Origin: Muraenolepis orangiensis
Lineage: Eukaryota > Chordata > Actinopteri > Gadiformes > Muraenolepididae
Assembly (NCBI GenBank): GCA_027704905.1
Contig: CM051013.1
Location: 10,844,703-10,908,702 of the forward strand
Length of the DNA: 64,000 nt
Direction: 5' to 3'
Below, piece after piece: positions 12,490 to 24,337 of this stretch; positions within the stretch are counted from its first letter, which is position 1; every line of letters starts with the position of its first letter. Under the pieces are notes generated by a model. It did no database searches. It was not told where the DNA came from and saw nothing but the letters and a program-made list of their open reading frames with translations. A program made the translations under genes and the position numbers.

Positions 12490-14777
12490 TCCCCTCCAGG
12501 TAGTGAAGGCATGGTGGAGGACGTGGTGCTGCTAGGGGCTCCTGTGGACGGGTCAGAGAAGGCCTGGGAAAGGATAACCAAGGTGGTGGCTGGGACCATC
12601 ACCAACGGCTATTGCAGGTAAGTCAGGAGCCGTCCAGACCCCGATCGGACACCGTTCACACCCCCTTGACACCCCGTTCACACCCCCTTGACACCCCGTT
12701 GACACCCCGTTCACACCGCGTTTACACCCCGTTTTGTATTCAGGGGGCTCAATCCACTAATGTGTCGGGTAGGTAGGCAATACACCTTTTACAAGTCCAT
12801 ACAAAGATATTTAATTAAATTATTATTTTTATATTTTTATTTAACTATTTGAATCACCATTGTCCTCTTCCACCAGTGTGAGGTTGGTACAATCTGTACC
12901 TGAACATGAGAAAAGTGTAGTTACAGTCTACAGAATGAAAGGGTTAAGGAAGGCCATTTACTGCCTTTATTTATATCTTCTCGTTTGAATATAATTGAAT
13001 TGGAATCTCTCAACAGCTTTACTGGGTTAGTGTAGTGGTTATGGTTCAACTCCCACCTGAAAGGTCCTGGGTTCAATCCCCATTTCCACAACCTGACCTG
13101 TAGGCATCCTCAAGCAAGATGCCCAAACCACTACCAGATCCTTTAAGATAAGATAACACTTCAACAAGATAAATACATGAACCTCTATATACAGCTATTG
13201 GGCTTGGGAGAGTATATACTGTATGTACCTTAATTACTCTTCATGTGCACATTGTACTATATGTATATTGTTATTGCCTTGTCCCGCTGCCCTTGAAATG
13301 TGGACACTTATGCGAATAACTAATCGACGACTGAATAATCCATCCTACAGAGGAGACTGGCTCCTGGGCTTCTTGTACCGTAGTTCTGCGGCACAACTCT
13401 CAGTGGCTGGACTACAGCCAGTGGACGTGAACAATCACCGCATCATCAATGTGGATCTCTCGTCCGTGGTGAGTCACCTCTGGATTTGGGTCAGCATTTT
13501 TTTTGTTAATTGGACGGCGGAGCATAAAGGAATCCAAAGCAAGTGTTTTTCAAAAGCTCCCTACTTGACATATGACTAATGACTAATGCCAGCTACAAAA
13601 GAGTGGAAAATGGCGGAATGCTTTTTTTTTTCCGATTATTATCTATTCCCCATTGAGAGAGCACTTGGAGAGAATTATCTCTGTTTGGCAGAACAACAGC
13701 AAAAACTAGCAAAAAAACTCAAACGGAACGCAAATTAAAATACATCTATGCGTTCACTTTGGGATTATTAGACCCAATAACCCTAAACAGAACTGTAAAT
13801 ATGCAGTTAAAGTAATTTGATCACAACTGTGACAAATAGCTTGTTATCAAATGATAAACCTTTTATTAGTTCCGAGAGAGCTTCGATTCCATCTTCACCA
13901 CCAAAGTCACATTTAATACGTCAAATAAACAAAATACAGATTTGAACAAAAAGGGCACTGCTGGTTCCTTCCTAGTTCACAGCAATGTTTGACCTTTTTT
14001 ACCCTCCTAAGAGAACCGCTTTGTGTACAAGTGAATGCGAGGATACGTTCGGTGGTTCGTGTAGCTGTAGCTGTAACATCATCTGTAGCTGTAACATCAT
14101 GTTTGTGTTTTGATGTTTCCCTCTGAAGCACCGTAATGTACATGAGGTCACAACGCATAGGGAACAAGAGAATGTGACCATAACAACAAGGGTTGAGGGA
14201 CCAAACTCACCTGAATTCATAACATTAAAATGTACACTAAAACACAACCCTCCCCCCCCCCCCCTGTGGTCTTTGATGTTTTGTTGTTCCAAAATAAGAC
14301 GTTCTGTTTGTTGTTTCCCAGGTAAAAGGCCACCTGGACTACATGAAGCAAATGGACACCATCTTGGTGGCAGTGGGGATGCCCACTCGAGAAGACCCCG
14401 GTGCCTCTGCCTCCTTCGGCCCCCTGAGCTCTGTGAGGATAATGGAGGCGCCGGTGGACACCCCTGACCTACCCACCCAGGCACTGAGTGGCCGGAGAGA
14501 GGGCGGCGGGGGACAGAAGGAGATGGCTGGTGAGGAGGAGGAGGAGGAGGAGGAGGAGATGCACGAAGGCTGGGACATCCCTGATATCTCAGACCTGTTG
14601 AGGTCCCTGGATGTGGACGAACAGGGAGGAGCCGGGATGGGCGACAGTCGCCGACCCCCTGAAAGCCCTCCAGACGGCGAGGAGAGCTTGTCCTGGAGTT
14701 GGGACGATACACAGTGGACTCCTCCTGACCGTGAACACATGAAACGGGGAAACGGAACTGACAAAACAAACACGTGA
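3587..14777 (+). CDS. tmco4: TMCO4, transmembrane and coiled-coil domain protein 4 (DUF726 alpha/beta-hydrolase fold)
   Basis: Fourteen coding exons join in frame to about 647 aa: 3587-3632, 3892-4015, 4473-4647, 4976-5003, 5270-5399, 6546-6643, 7570-7713, 8381-8500, 9603-9767, 10285-10421, 11117-11201, 12500-12617, 13351-13468, 14322-14777 (TGA). All junctions are GT-AG and phases agree. Exons 6-7 encode the Gly/Ala-rich membrane segments (YLLIGLATVGGGTVIG, then GGLAAPLV...GAAGAGLTG). Exon 11 carries IGFSLGAR, a GXSXG nucleophile elbow typical of the DUF726 hydrolase fold. Exons 12-13 contain VVLLGAPVDG and GDWLLGFLYRSS, conserved in TMCO4. The C-terminus holds a poly-Glu run and is low complexity. 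Length is close to human TMCO4 (about 634 aa). The start follows the first exon's ATG in good context (gacATGG). The substrate is unknown; the hydrolase role is inferred from the family. Confidence 0.93.
5055..5245. repeat. Minisatellite in tmco4 intron 4
   Basis: Tandem units built on ATGTCATCCCCAACACA with variable CATACACGT inserts. The array ends about 25 bp before exon 5. Confidence 0.85.
5437..5745. repeat. Degenerate (GGAT)n tetranucleotide array
   Basis: GGATGGATG-type units interspersed with GACTGAT lie in tmco4 intron 5. No coding signal is seen. Confidence 0.8.
6935..7117 (-). mobile_element. tRNA-derived SINE, reverse orientation, in tmco4 intron 6
   Basis: Read on the minus strand it has GGCGGCAGTAGCTCAG-like and GGGACTTGGCT blocks, then a CCTTGAGCAAGGCACCAGACCCCTA core. 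These are shared with copies at 20836, 27082, 41042, 46927 and 48319. The copy contains an extra segment between the head and the core. Confidence 0.75.
9195..9430. repeat. C-rich minisatellite in tmco4 intron 8
   Basis: About seven units of CCCTTACCTCCTCTCCCCCC separated by CCATC variants. The proline-rich open frames here are repeat artefacts. Confidence 0.85.
10027..10180 (-). repeat. Teleost dispersed repeat, copy 1 (tmco4 intron 9)
   Basis: The reverse complement contains CATTTAGCAGACGTTAGACG and AAGCGACTTAAAATAAGTGC, then AAGTGCATTTCC and AACAAGCCTCCAAGAGCTG. The same blocks occur in the same order at 30811-30964, so this is one interspersed family. It is not assigned to a class here. 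Confidence 0.7.
10436..10620. repeat. Dispersed repeat fragment (tmco4 intron 10)
   Basis: It begins with ATTCAGATTTGGTTTATTGG and resembles the starts of the segments at 17580 and 49309 (GATTCAAATGTATTGTCATT and GATTCAAGGTTTTTTAATTG). It is followed by ACAGTGTACAGTGC and an AT-rich part. Confidence 0.4.
11911..12123 (+). repeat. 22-bp tandem repeat, 10 copies, in tmco4 intron 11
   Basis: The unit is GTGTACAGGACCCTATATCACT. Ten near-identical copies differ mainly by T/G at one site. Three units equal 66 bp, so all forward frames stay open, giving repetitive YRTLYHCVQDP-like peptides. There are no unique spacers. Confidence 0.95.
12459..12488. repeat. (TG)n just before the tmco4 exon 12 acceptor
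   Basis: About 15 TG units end about 10 bp before the CCCCTCCAG acceptor of exon 12. The acceptor therefore has a very short pyrimidine tract. Confidence 0.85.
13023..13200 (+). mobile_element. tRNA-derived SINE, second family, in tmco4 intron 12
   Basis: It has a polymerase III-type head: TTAGTGTAGTGGTTATGG (A box-like) and GGTCCTGGGTTCAATCCCC (B box-like). A CTCAAGCAAGATGCCCAAACC core follows. Related heads are seen in reverse at 44430-44535 and 56660-56750. Confidence 0.6.
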
Positions 14778-16308
14778 CACGTGAAAAGTTTGTTGTTGTT
14801 TTTTTGTTTTTTTGTGCTACGAACTCATCAGAGGAATGTTCGTTCATCTCACCCGGGACACACCGACACAGAAAAAAGTGTGACTTTTAACGTCAACTGG
14901 GCCGAAACCAACTGACGTCAATTTGTCTGTGGAATTAGTTTGTGGAATTTTTATGTTAAATCATTCTGACTTTTTAACTCATTGACTAATGCTTGGTTAG
15001 AACAAGCTGTGTGACAAGTGTTGAGCAACGGTTGATTGAAACAGACAGGTGTAACAAATGATGTTCAAATTATGAATGGAATACTTTTGCTCAATTTAAT
15101 GGAGGCAACGCGGCAGGTGCAATCGCTGTGCCAGAATATTTATTCCATCTGTTGGCTTGGTTGCCATGGATATTAGTACTGCGTTCAGATTTTTCAGATT
15201 TTCTGCTATTTTTTTAAATATTTCAGCTCTGTGTAAGATTGAATACGATTCGGGAGGGAAAGCTTCCTGTAGTTTACGTTTATTTATTCAAAACCAGTGT
15301 TTTCCCTTTAGTACTTGTGCTAGCCCCTCCCTCGACCACCTCCAAATGTGAATGTGTATATTGCTCTGAAACGTGAGACACTTAATAGTGTCTCAAAGGT
15401 AGCCTGTAGCCTAACATTGTGTCAGTTTATAGTGGATGGTTTTGAAGCCTGTGAATGTAGCTTGTAGAGTTCTAGCCCATGACCCAGTTATAGTCACTCA
15501 AGTCTTTTGTTGTTTGTTTTAAAGAGCTGTGGGTCCACCAGCTGAAAACAACAACAAAAGCAAATAGAGGTTAATCGCACACTTTAAACTAATGGATGCT
15601 TTTACCCAAACATAAGCACAGTGGTTCCACTTATTTCAGTTTTAAAACAAGGTAATTATATTAATAATAATAATAATAATAATGTGTCACTCGCAGATGG
15701 AGATCTTAATATTTCGGGTGACTCTGTGTTCTTTGTTCTTTGACACTGCTACAATTAAACCCCTCCCCCAACATTTTGTTATAGAAGACTTGCTTCAGAC
15801 AGAGTCAATATAATTGGAGGGGTTGTTGAGAAGAACCGATAAAGCTTGAGGAAAAAGCTATCGTCTCCCTGCAGGCTTTTTATGTTCTTCTATTGATCCT
15901 CTCCTGTCTGACGGAGCCAGTCAGCCCGGCTTGGCTCGAGGTCAACTCGTCGCAACCTTTTCTTCAAACGCTTTAAAAAGCAATCGACTTTCCAACCTCA
16001 AAGAAGTAAAAACGACTGATAGAAATCACCCATCCTACATTAAAAAAAAACTGTGGTCGTCTCTGGAACTCTGGTCACAGATTCCCCGGTGCTATACAGA
16101 GCTGTAGCCACCATGGTTTGGCGAGGCATTGCTTGAGTGATGGCCGGTGATTGAAAATGACGTTCCACACGTTTTTTCGACTTCTCCATTAATGTCTAAA
16201 GGCCCCTTCACAAGCTGCGTGTCAGTTATAACGATACTGACGAGTTCCAGATGCCACTTGGAGCCAAACAATGGGCTTTGTCCACAGTCAATGTGTCCAG
16301 ACCTATTT
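14778..16308. other. Intergenic / 3' flank of tmco4
   Basis: This holds the 3' UTR of tmco4 and intergenic sequence. The only poly(A)-like hexamers downstream of the stop are ATTAAA variants at 15754 and about 16040, so the transcript end is not fixed. A short (TAA)n run lies at about 15660-15683. No further exons are recognised. Confidence 0.4.
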
Positions 16309-16798
16309 GATACAGTCCATGGTCCAGATAGCGGTGTGAGGCTACGGTCCAGACGCTTATCTACATCTTCTAGATGAGGCTACGTTGTAGACTTATGGGT
16401 CCAGAATCGTATCTAGGTATTCTGGATATGACTATGGTCCAGACCCATGTGTCCAGAAGCTTACCTAGGTATTCTGGATAAGGCTGTGATCCAGACCCCA
16501 GACACAAGGGTCCAGAGTCTTACCTAGGTCTTCTGGATAAGGCTGTAGTCCATACCCACGGGTCGAGACTTATGTAGGTCTTCTGGATAAGGCTGTGATC
16601 CAGACTCCAGACACAAGGGTCCAGATTCTTACCTAGGTCTTCTGGATAAGGCTATGATCCAGACCCACGAGTCTAGACTCTTATCTAGGTCTTCTGGATA
16701 AAGGCTGTAGTCCATACCCACGGGTCGAGACTCTTATCTAGGTCTTCTGGATAAGGCTGTGGTTCAGACTCCAGTCCCACGGGTCCAGACTCTTGTCT
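16309..16798. repeat. 60-70 bp minisatellite abutting the htr6 stop codon
   Basis: About seven degenerate units read GGTCCAGACTCTTA-CCTAGGTCTTCTGGATAAGGCTGTGATCCAGACCC. The array ends about 30 bp from the htr6 stop, so on the minus strand it would be the start of the htr6 3' UTR. Confidence 0.85.
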
Positions 16799-16826
16799 TG
16801 CCGTGGTCGTACCACCTCCGCATTTC

Positions 16827-19012
16827 TCAGTCCAGCGCTTCCACCTGATTGGGCAGCAGCAACGGCAGCTCAACCCCAGCATGCTCGGCGTCCAGCAGGT
16901 TGACGGCGTCCGTGGCGGTGGCGGGCGGGTTGGCGGGGTCAGAGGCCCCCTCTGGGGAGGGGGACGACGGGGAGTCGCTGGCGATGTTGGGCTCGCCCGA
17001 GTTGCGCAGGGAGAGCGAGAGCGCCGGCGAGGGCCTCCGGGGCGACCGGGAGAAGCAGCAGGGCAGCAGCTTGCCCAGGGCCCGCTTGAAGTCCCTCATG
17101 AACAGCGGGTAGATGATGGGGTTCATGGTGCTGTTGCAGTAGCCCAGCCACGTGATAGCGTCGAAGAGCGCCGGGGGGATGCAGTCGCACACTGCCTGAG
17201 GGAAGAGGAAGGGAGATAAAGACGGGCGTCAAAGATGAGTCTGGGGGAAAAGGGGGGGTGTGCATCAACGTTTCATCTTGTTCATTCTCGCTTCCATGCG
17301 GTGCCATGTTTCTCAACCTTGGGGTCGGGACCCCACAAAGGTTTGAATTAAAAGGTCTCATGGAGGTTACATATACACAGACCGACTGCCTAGTGAGAAA
17401 TACTTATACTACTAAGTTAGTGTTGCACGTATACGTCCACCACACTGGGTAATTTATTTTATGGGTAGGTTCAGGTTAGGAAGGTTCTGGAAGCCATGGC
17501 TGTACACATTTTTAAGAAGTCTCAAAAATCTTCAGGCATAAAACATTGGGTCATGGGGCAAAAAGGGTGGGGGTCCCCTGATTAGATTAGATTAGATTCA
17601 AATGTATTGTCATTGCACAGCACAATTACAGTACAGCGAAAATAATTTGGCATCTAACCAGAATGCAAAGTTTGCAGTAAAGTGCAGGTAATATATAATT
17701 TTCAGTGGTTAAATAAGATGTAAAGACAGTCTACTAGGTATAAGAATAACTTTTAGAGTATGTATGAGATATGTGCCAAATTATAGGTATATACAGTATA
17801 TATACAGGTAGGTATACAAGTATTCAACAGGTAGTCAGCAGGGGTATGCAATTATATCAAACAGGATAGATATATATATAAATGTATATACAGCAGGTGG
17901 TGAGCAGGGATATACAGTTGTATCAACAGTTAAAGATTAATATATATGGTAAGTATAGTAAAAATGTACATGGCTATCATACATGTAAACAATAAATATG
18001 TCAACTATAGGTAGAGGTAGTGAGTTATGATTACGGTGCAAGGCAGTCGAAGACATTGATGGGGATAGGATATAGTGAGCAGAGTTCGTACGGTGGGCAG
18101 CAGAGTCGGGGTGGCAAGGTGGGGGGAGGGGAGGGGGAGGGGGAGGGGGGGCAGGCGATGACGGGGGGCGGCTGTCATCGTGGTACAGAGTTCAGAGAGA
18201 GGACAGCTGAGGGGAAGAAGCTGTTCCTGAGCCTTCTGGACTTGGACCAAAGGTTCCTGTAGCGCCTCCCCTCACTGAATCCTAGGAGTTAAGGTCCTCC
18301 CGTCGCATTGCTTATGGTGCCGTGATCTGACTCAACTGTAACCTTTGTGCCTTAGTTCTCATAGTTACCGTTACCGTGGCAGCACAACCGCTGCCATGGA
18401 TGTCCAAATAACTTAATAAGTACTGTGATATTAACAAACGATTCAGAGAAAATGCCTCTCTTGGATCCTGTGTTTCTCCTGGTGACCAAGAGATAGCCCG
18501 GTAATCTGTTGTGCCTAGGTTACGCATGTGAGTTCAGACAAGATACGACAAGAGGCCAGATGAAGAGGGACAGCAGAGGTGGAGGATGAGGATGGAGAGG
18601 AGGAGGAGGAGGAGGAGGAGGAGGAGGAGGAGACAGCTGTTAGAGGTTCCAATACTATCAAGGAGAGGAGAGGAAAGGAGGCGGAGGAGGGGGTGGGGGT
18701 GGGAGTGTATCCACACACCACATTGAGTGTGAAACGGAAAGCAGAGCCTCAGTCGAGACTGCGTTCTCCATGTTTCCACGGGGGGCATGTGTGAGTGTGT
18801 GTTTTTGTGTGTGTGTGGTGGAGGGGGGGGGGGGGGGGGGGGGTTGGCTGGGGCGCAGATGGAAAATGGAAATCACTGCATTACTGCGAGCTAGAGAGGC
18901 AGAACAAGTGGAATTACCAATTTAGATTAGCCCTGTTTCCGAGAAATTGATTGACTTTTGGAGTGGGCTTTTTATCCTCCTCCTTCCACGATCGTAGCTC
19001 ATAGACAGGCGC

Positions 19013-19065
<53 letters not shown>

Positions 19066-22000
19066 ATATATATATATGAAGAGAGCAAGAAAGAGAGAGA
19101 GATTGATCACTTTGTTGGATTGTCTGGTTAAATCAAAATCGAGCCACCTGATTTGTATAAATGGAGATGTAACGTAAACCTGAGCAGGGTTGTGTAAATG
19201 GAGAGCTAAAGTGTTGTTTTTCTCCCTGTGCGTTGCCGGATGAGTCACACGGCGCCTGAATGCCAGTCTATTTCCCTGCCGGAGTGCCTGGCAGAGCTGT
19301 GACGCTAGCCTGGCCAAGGCAGAAATAGGTTGGTATCCAAGCATTATATACTAACCCCCCTCCATCTCCCTCCGCCCGCCGACACACATACACACACACA
19401 CATACACACAAACCCTCCTCTATTCCTTGTGCTAATTTCATTCCACTTCCGCACAACAACACATAAGCAAGAATCACATTAGCCGCTTCTCCACGGATTC
19501 ACAGGAGTATAGATCTTCCGTAGTATTGATTTGAAAAGGGCTTCATGGGATTAATTGTTGGGAATTTTAGTGCTGTAAAATCCTAAATCAATGTACTGTA
19601 TGTACCATAACCGTGGCGGGAAAACGCTGTGACAGTTTCAAACACAGCAATGATTCCACATAATGACAAATTGTTTCACATAGTGATGGGCGAAAAATGA
19701 GCTAACAAATCTTTTTGAACGACTCCTTTTTTGTATCAGCCATGTACCGGATAAGTCTGTCAAACGTCCGAGTGCTTTTCCCACTGCTCACACCCACCCA
19801 CACTCACTGACTGACTATCGTACTGATCACACCGCCTGGCTGCTAGTCCTACGTCTGGTGCAGTAGCTCAAAACAAGCGGGAAAAACAATGAATGAGAGG
19901 GAATCGTTGTCTCGAAGACGTCATGAGTGACTAGTCGTCGAGACAGACAGCCAGCCAGCTACTCGCTCGCTAAACCGAGAACATATGAACGGTTCCCTGG
20001 AACTGGGATAAGAGTGAAATTCACTCAGTGAACGAGAAGCAGTTAAATAAATAACAATAACATAGCAAAACTCTAAAGTTTCGAAAAAGGTTTGATTAAT
20101 TTATATGTATCAACTCGAAGGGTCTGATACTGTGAAAAGAATCGGACCGCCCATCACTAGTTTCATGATAAATTACTAAACAATGACCAATGACACAGAT
20201 ACAAATGCAAAATTGAACAGTACATGAAATACAGTTACAGTGAACTATTTATTTTGAACAAACACATTTGTAAAGTTATACCCTATAAATGGTGATTACC
20301 AGTCCATCGTAAATTAAACAATACACCTTATACAGATTCAATCATTTTAAACCAACTAAAAACAAAACGTAGAAAGTGATTGCCAGTTCTTCCTAATGGG
20401 TGAAGCACATCCCTGCCTTAAATTAAACCATCTCTAACTTTAATCGTATTTTTTTTTGTTATGCCCAAAATCAATACAATGCAACTAATCCACTTATCGC
20501 ACTGGAATGAAGCTACCACAATACCCCCAAGACTCGCGTCCCAGTGCCGGTCTCTCGCACTGACCTCAGCCATGTTGGTAATGAAGAAGGGCAGCCAGGC
20601 GCCGAAGAACAGCCCCAGGAGAACCCCCAAAGTCAGGCTGGCCTTCAAGGCCCGGCGGCCCTGCCGGTGGGCCAGACGCCGCTCCCTGTTCACCGACAGC
20701 TACGGTACCACCGGGAGGGAGGGGAGGGGAGGGTTAGGGGTGATCAGGATGTAATTCAGTGGTTTTACAATTGTGTTATGGAGCCATAATACATTTTGTC
20801 ATTTGATGTTTAGGATATTTGAAGGGACATAGAGAAATCTAAATCTGGTGGATTGAATCCTCCCGCGAGCAGTTGGCAGCTATTTTATATACAGCGACCG
20901 GGGAGCAGTGTAGGGGTCTGGTGCCTTGCTCAAGGGCACCTTGGCAATGCCCAGGTGTTTTGGGGACTTGGCGACCTTCCGGTTCCCAAGCCAAGTCCCA
21001 ACTGACTGAGCTACCCTGCCGCCAAATGTTAATGATCTCAGGTTTTGGACCTGGAAATGAGAATATATCATATATATATATATATATATATAAATTCACT
21101 ATTTTGCTGTACAAAATATTAGTCCTGTGCCAAAAGTACCTCCACAACAACTGAACATTCCTCTTTTCAGATTCATAGCAACATTTGGATTTGGAATCAC
21201 CAAACAGTAGAGGAGCTCATTCAACATCATGACCGTATGGTATGGTCAGCGGACACATCTCCCCATGTGTGGGAAGATGTGTCCGCTCACCTAACATAAT
21301 CCTGCCTCGCACCGGAGTTCAAGGACCTCGGGCCACACTATGTTAACCTCTTGACCTCTTCAACTCCATCGACCCCCAAGCCACCTTTCATGTTACCTTT
21401 GGTTCTTGTTTCGTTTTATCTCGTTGCTTGTTAAATTTCTTATTTGTGCAAAGGCTGAGGGACGATTTTCTTTTAAAACTCACCACACTATCCCCTGTGG
21501 CTCCTTGTGTAATTTTCAAGTGACCGATTGAGGAGGCTTGTACCAAACCCCTAACATCTACCAACACAAAAGGTTACGTTTTAATGAGGGCTTTCACGAT
21601 TTAGCTTTTAATTACTTTCTCTCATTTGTTTCTTATCTCAACCCTCAACCCTTAATTAACCGTCACACTCCAGTGTGTGTCTAATTTATTCAAAAGCCTG
21701 CGTGTGCCCAAGTGTGTGTATAAAATCCTGTGCTTTTGATTGGGAAGACCTACCTCCCCCAATTATGTCCAGCTGATTCCCTTTGTTTATGAATTGTCAA
21801 GAAAAGACGAGAGATAGATAAAGTGATTACTTTGGTTGTTTTTTTGTTAAAGAGAAAAGAGTAACTGTGTGTCAACCCACTAACCATTCTCTGCCTGAAA
21901 CCATCGAATCATGATTTCCTGTTCCTGAATTTCAATGAGAACCTCAATAGGATTTGAATGAATTTTCTAATAATGTGTCGCTGCAACGGCGATCTGTCAA

Positions 22001-23369
22001 AAGTCTTTTGAAGTGGGGCAGCTTGCTAACGCTCTTAAAAACATGCAGGCAACTTAAGGCTGTACAACCTTGCAGTGACCCCAGGGTCGATTCCAACCTG
22101 CGGCTCTATGCTACATGACATTACCTGACATTCCCTCTCCCGGTCTCGACTCTCCTGTCCCTAAAGGCACAAAAGCCCATAGCAATATCTATAAATATGA
22201 TTCTCATTCATTCATGTGAGACTCATCAGGCTTAGCCTATATTTATTCCGCCGTTATCCCCATCCTTGGCTCATCGTTCTCGTCTCCTTGGCGGATTCCC
22301 ACTCCAATGCGAGACTCCGATGCGGTTGTGATGTCACCCTTAGCGGTTGTGATGTCACCCTTAGCGGTTGTGATGTCACTCTTACCGGCGCGCCGCAGGG
22401 CACGGTGGGCTCCCGGTGGCTGTAGTCGTCCCCTTCCCGCCGCTGGACTCCGGGGGCTCCTCCGGCCACAGGGCCCGGGGACGCGGGGCGCGACGGGACC
22501 CCCTGGTGCTGGTGGGGCGGGGGGGGGTGGCTGAGGGCCGCTACCCTGCGGGCCTGGCGCCGTGCGGCCAGCAGGATGCGGCAGTAGGTGAAGCAAATGG
22601 CGCTGGACGGGAGGAAGAAGGTGAGCGCGGACGCCACCAGCGCGAAGGGCAGCGTCACCTGCAGCCGGCACTGGAAGGCCTGGCCCCCGGAGGGAGACAG
22701 CTGGAAGTAGGAGGGCGGGTACTGCGCGTGGAATGCGCGCGATGAGCTGATGTTTCCGGCGGCGTCGCCTCCACCGCCGGCGTCGAGGGTCCCGTGCGTT
22801 AGAGAGAGGTCACCCCCGTGGCCCAGGCTGTGCCACTTCATCTCGATGGGCAGGAAGGAGGCGAGCACGGCCAGTCCCCAGGCGGCGCCCACCAGCAGCA
22901 GTGCCCGCGGCGGCGTCATGCGCTGCTTGTAGCGCAGCGGGGAGATGATGAGCAGGTAGCGGTCCAGGCTGATGACGCACAGGTTGAGGATGGACGCGCT
23001 GCAGCACATCACGTCGAAGCACAGCCACACGGGGCAGAAGGCGGGCCACAGCACCCAGGCGCCGCACAGCACATTGAGCATGGCGGGCGGCATCACCACC
23101 AGGGCCACCATCAGGTCGGACAGAAACAGGGACACCAGGAAGCAGTTGGAGGTGCACCGGAGCGAGCGGTGCGCCAGCACCAGCGCGATGAGCAGGACGT
23201 TGCCACACGCCGTCATGAGGATGATGGCGGTCAGCATGAAGGCCAGCAGCCAGGGGCCGCTGCCCGTGATGCCCCAGGCGCCGCCACCGCCGCCGCCGCC
23301 TACGCCAACACCACCGCCGGGGGTCGAGAAGCTGCCGTTCTGGCTTTCTAAAGGGCTGATGGCGTCCAT
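16827..23369 (-). CDS. htr6: 5-hydroxytryptamine receptor 6 (class A GPCR, Gs-coupled family)
   Basis: Three coding exons on the minus strand, 23369-22386, 20699-20565 and 17195-16827, give about 495 aa. Exon 1 covers TM1-TM5: GNVLLIALVL (TM1), SLFLSDLMVALVVMPPA (TM2), the amine-binding Asp in CFDVMCCSASILNLC (TM3), SLDRYLLIISPLRYK (DRY), and the SFLPIEMKW region (TM4). Exon 2 covers late loop 3 and TM6 (KASLTLGVLLGLFFGAWLPFF). Exon 3 covers TM7 (LGYCNSTMNPIIYPLF, NPxxY) and the tail. Intron positions in loop 3 and before TM7 match mammalian HTR6. The N-terminus has a poly-Gly run. Extracellular loop 2 is longer than in human, with Gly-rich LDAGGGGDAAGNISSS. Exon 1 ends at a strong GTAAGA donor. 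The receptor would sit in the plasma membrane and, by family knowledge, raise cAMP on serotonin binding. Confidence 0.95.
17580..18290. repeat. Dispersed repeat fragment in htr6 intron 2
   Basis: It starts with GATTAGATTAGATTCAAATG and TATTGTCATTGCACAGCAC, continues AT-rich, and ends in GGGGAAGAAGCTGTTCCTGA plus GGTTCCTGTAGCGCCTCCC. Phrases of this kind recur in fish genomes. Related starts occur at 10436 and 49309. Confidence 0.5.
18590..18632. repeat. (GGA)n trinucleotide repeat
   Basis: About 14 GAG/GGA units lie in htr6 intron 2. A run of more than 20 G follows at about 18822-18843. Confidence 0.9.
19013..19076. repeat. (TG)n followed by (TA)n
   Basis: About 22 TG units run into TATATATATA in htr6 intron 2. 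Confidence 0.95.
19681..20159. mobile_element. hAT-type MITE in htr6 intron 2
   Basis: The ends are inverted: TAGTGATGGGC at 19681 and GCCCATCACTA ending at 20159. Flanking octamers GTTTCACA (19673-19680) and GTTTCATG (20160-20167) agree in six of eight positions, as expected for an aged hAT 8-bp target duplication. The 479-bp interior has no transposase frame. Confidence 0.7.
20836..21025 (-). mobile_element. tRNA-derived SINE, reverse orientation, in htr6 intron 1
   Basis: The minus strand reads GGCGGCAGGGTAGCTCAG, GGGACTTGGCTTGGGAACCG and the CCCTTGAGCAAGGCACCAGA core. It ends in the GGATTCAATCC tail motif shared by the family. Confidence 0.8.
22316..22385 (-). repeat. Three tandem 21-bp units at the htr6 exon 1 donor
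   Basis: The plus-strand unit is GCGGTTGTGATGTCACCCTTA. Only the copy nearest the exon has GTAAGA; the others read CTAAGG. A single donor is therefore usable although the frame stays open through the array. Confidence 0.8.
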
Positions 23370-24289
23370 GTCTGGCCTAGGGCTGTCAAAGCCCAGCAGA
23401 GGAGGAGGAGAGTCGGCTATGGCGGTGATCAGGAGTCAAAGTTTGAGGGTTGGAGGGGGGAGAGGGGAGAGGGGCGGGGGGGTGGCCCTCCACGGGGGGT
23501 GTCCCTCTTCTGGACGCTCGCAACCTCGTCTCTTTGAGGGGAGCTGAGTGAAACAAGCAGCAGATGTTAGAGCAGCACGAGAGAGAGAAAGAGAGAGAGA
23601 ATGGCCGCGCTCTCTCCCAGGGTGACTGTACTAAACAGGGGCCACGGGGTTCTTGTTGTGCCGTGAAGTCCTGAATCCTTCCTCCTCCTCGTCCGGGTTA
23701 ACAGATCTGCTCTCCATGACTCACTCCTCACTCGTCGTCTCTCTCCCAGAAATGAGAAACCCTTCAGGAGCACTGCGGTCGCCTCCTCTTCCTCCTCCTC
23801 CTCCTCCTCCTCCTCCTCCTCCTCCTCCTCCTCCTCCTCCTCCTCCTCTCCCCCCCCCCAGGCGTTGGGAACTATCACCCACACTGCGCCCTCCGTCCCC
23901 CCATACTGCCGGCCGGCTCCTTGCCTGCTCTCCTCCTCTCCGGTGGAGAGACACTGAGCCACTCGGCGGCTCACAGTGGGCTTTTCAAAGCGGCGTGTCA
24001 CAGCTACGACATCCACCGAGAGGGAGGGCACAGCCAAGAGGTGGGATGCTCCAATTTGAGCATTACTGAGCGTGATGGAGGGCGGGGGGGGGGGGGGGGG
24101 GGTGGGAGGAGATGAAAGTTGAGAGAAAGAGAGAGAGAAAAATAGAAAAGAAGGGATGAAAGGAGACAAAGGAGAGAAAAAACTAGAATAATATGGAGAC
24201 GGGCAGAGAGAGCAAGAGAGGGAACCTAAGAGAATATATGGAGATGTGTAATGTGAAAGAGGGAGGCAGAAAAAGATCCCAAAATATCC

Positions 24290-24337
<48 letters not shown>

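Noticed and set aside
22818..23351. Plus-strand frame opposite htr6 exon 1
   Set aside because: It is a shadow frame of GC-rich coding DNA. The minus strand encodes an unmistakable receptor.
23567..24334. 255-aa minus-strand frame upstream of htr6
   Set aside because: It consists of Cys-Val, Ser/Pro and poly-Glu runs from simple repeats. It has no splice-consistent link to htr6 and no family signature.
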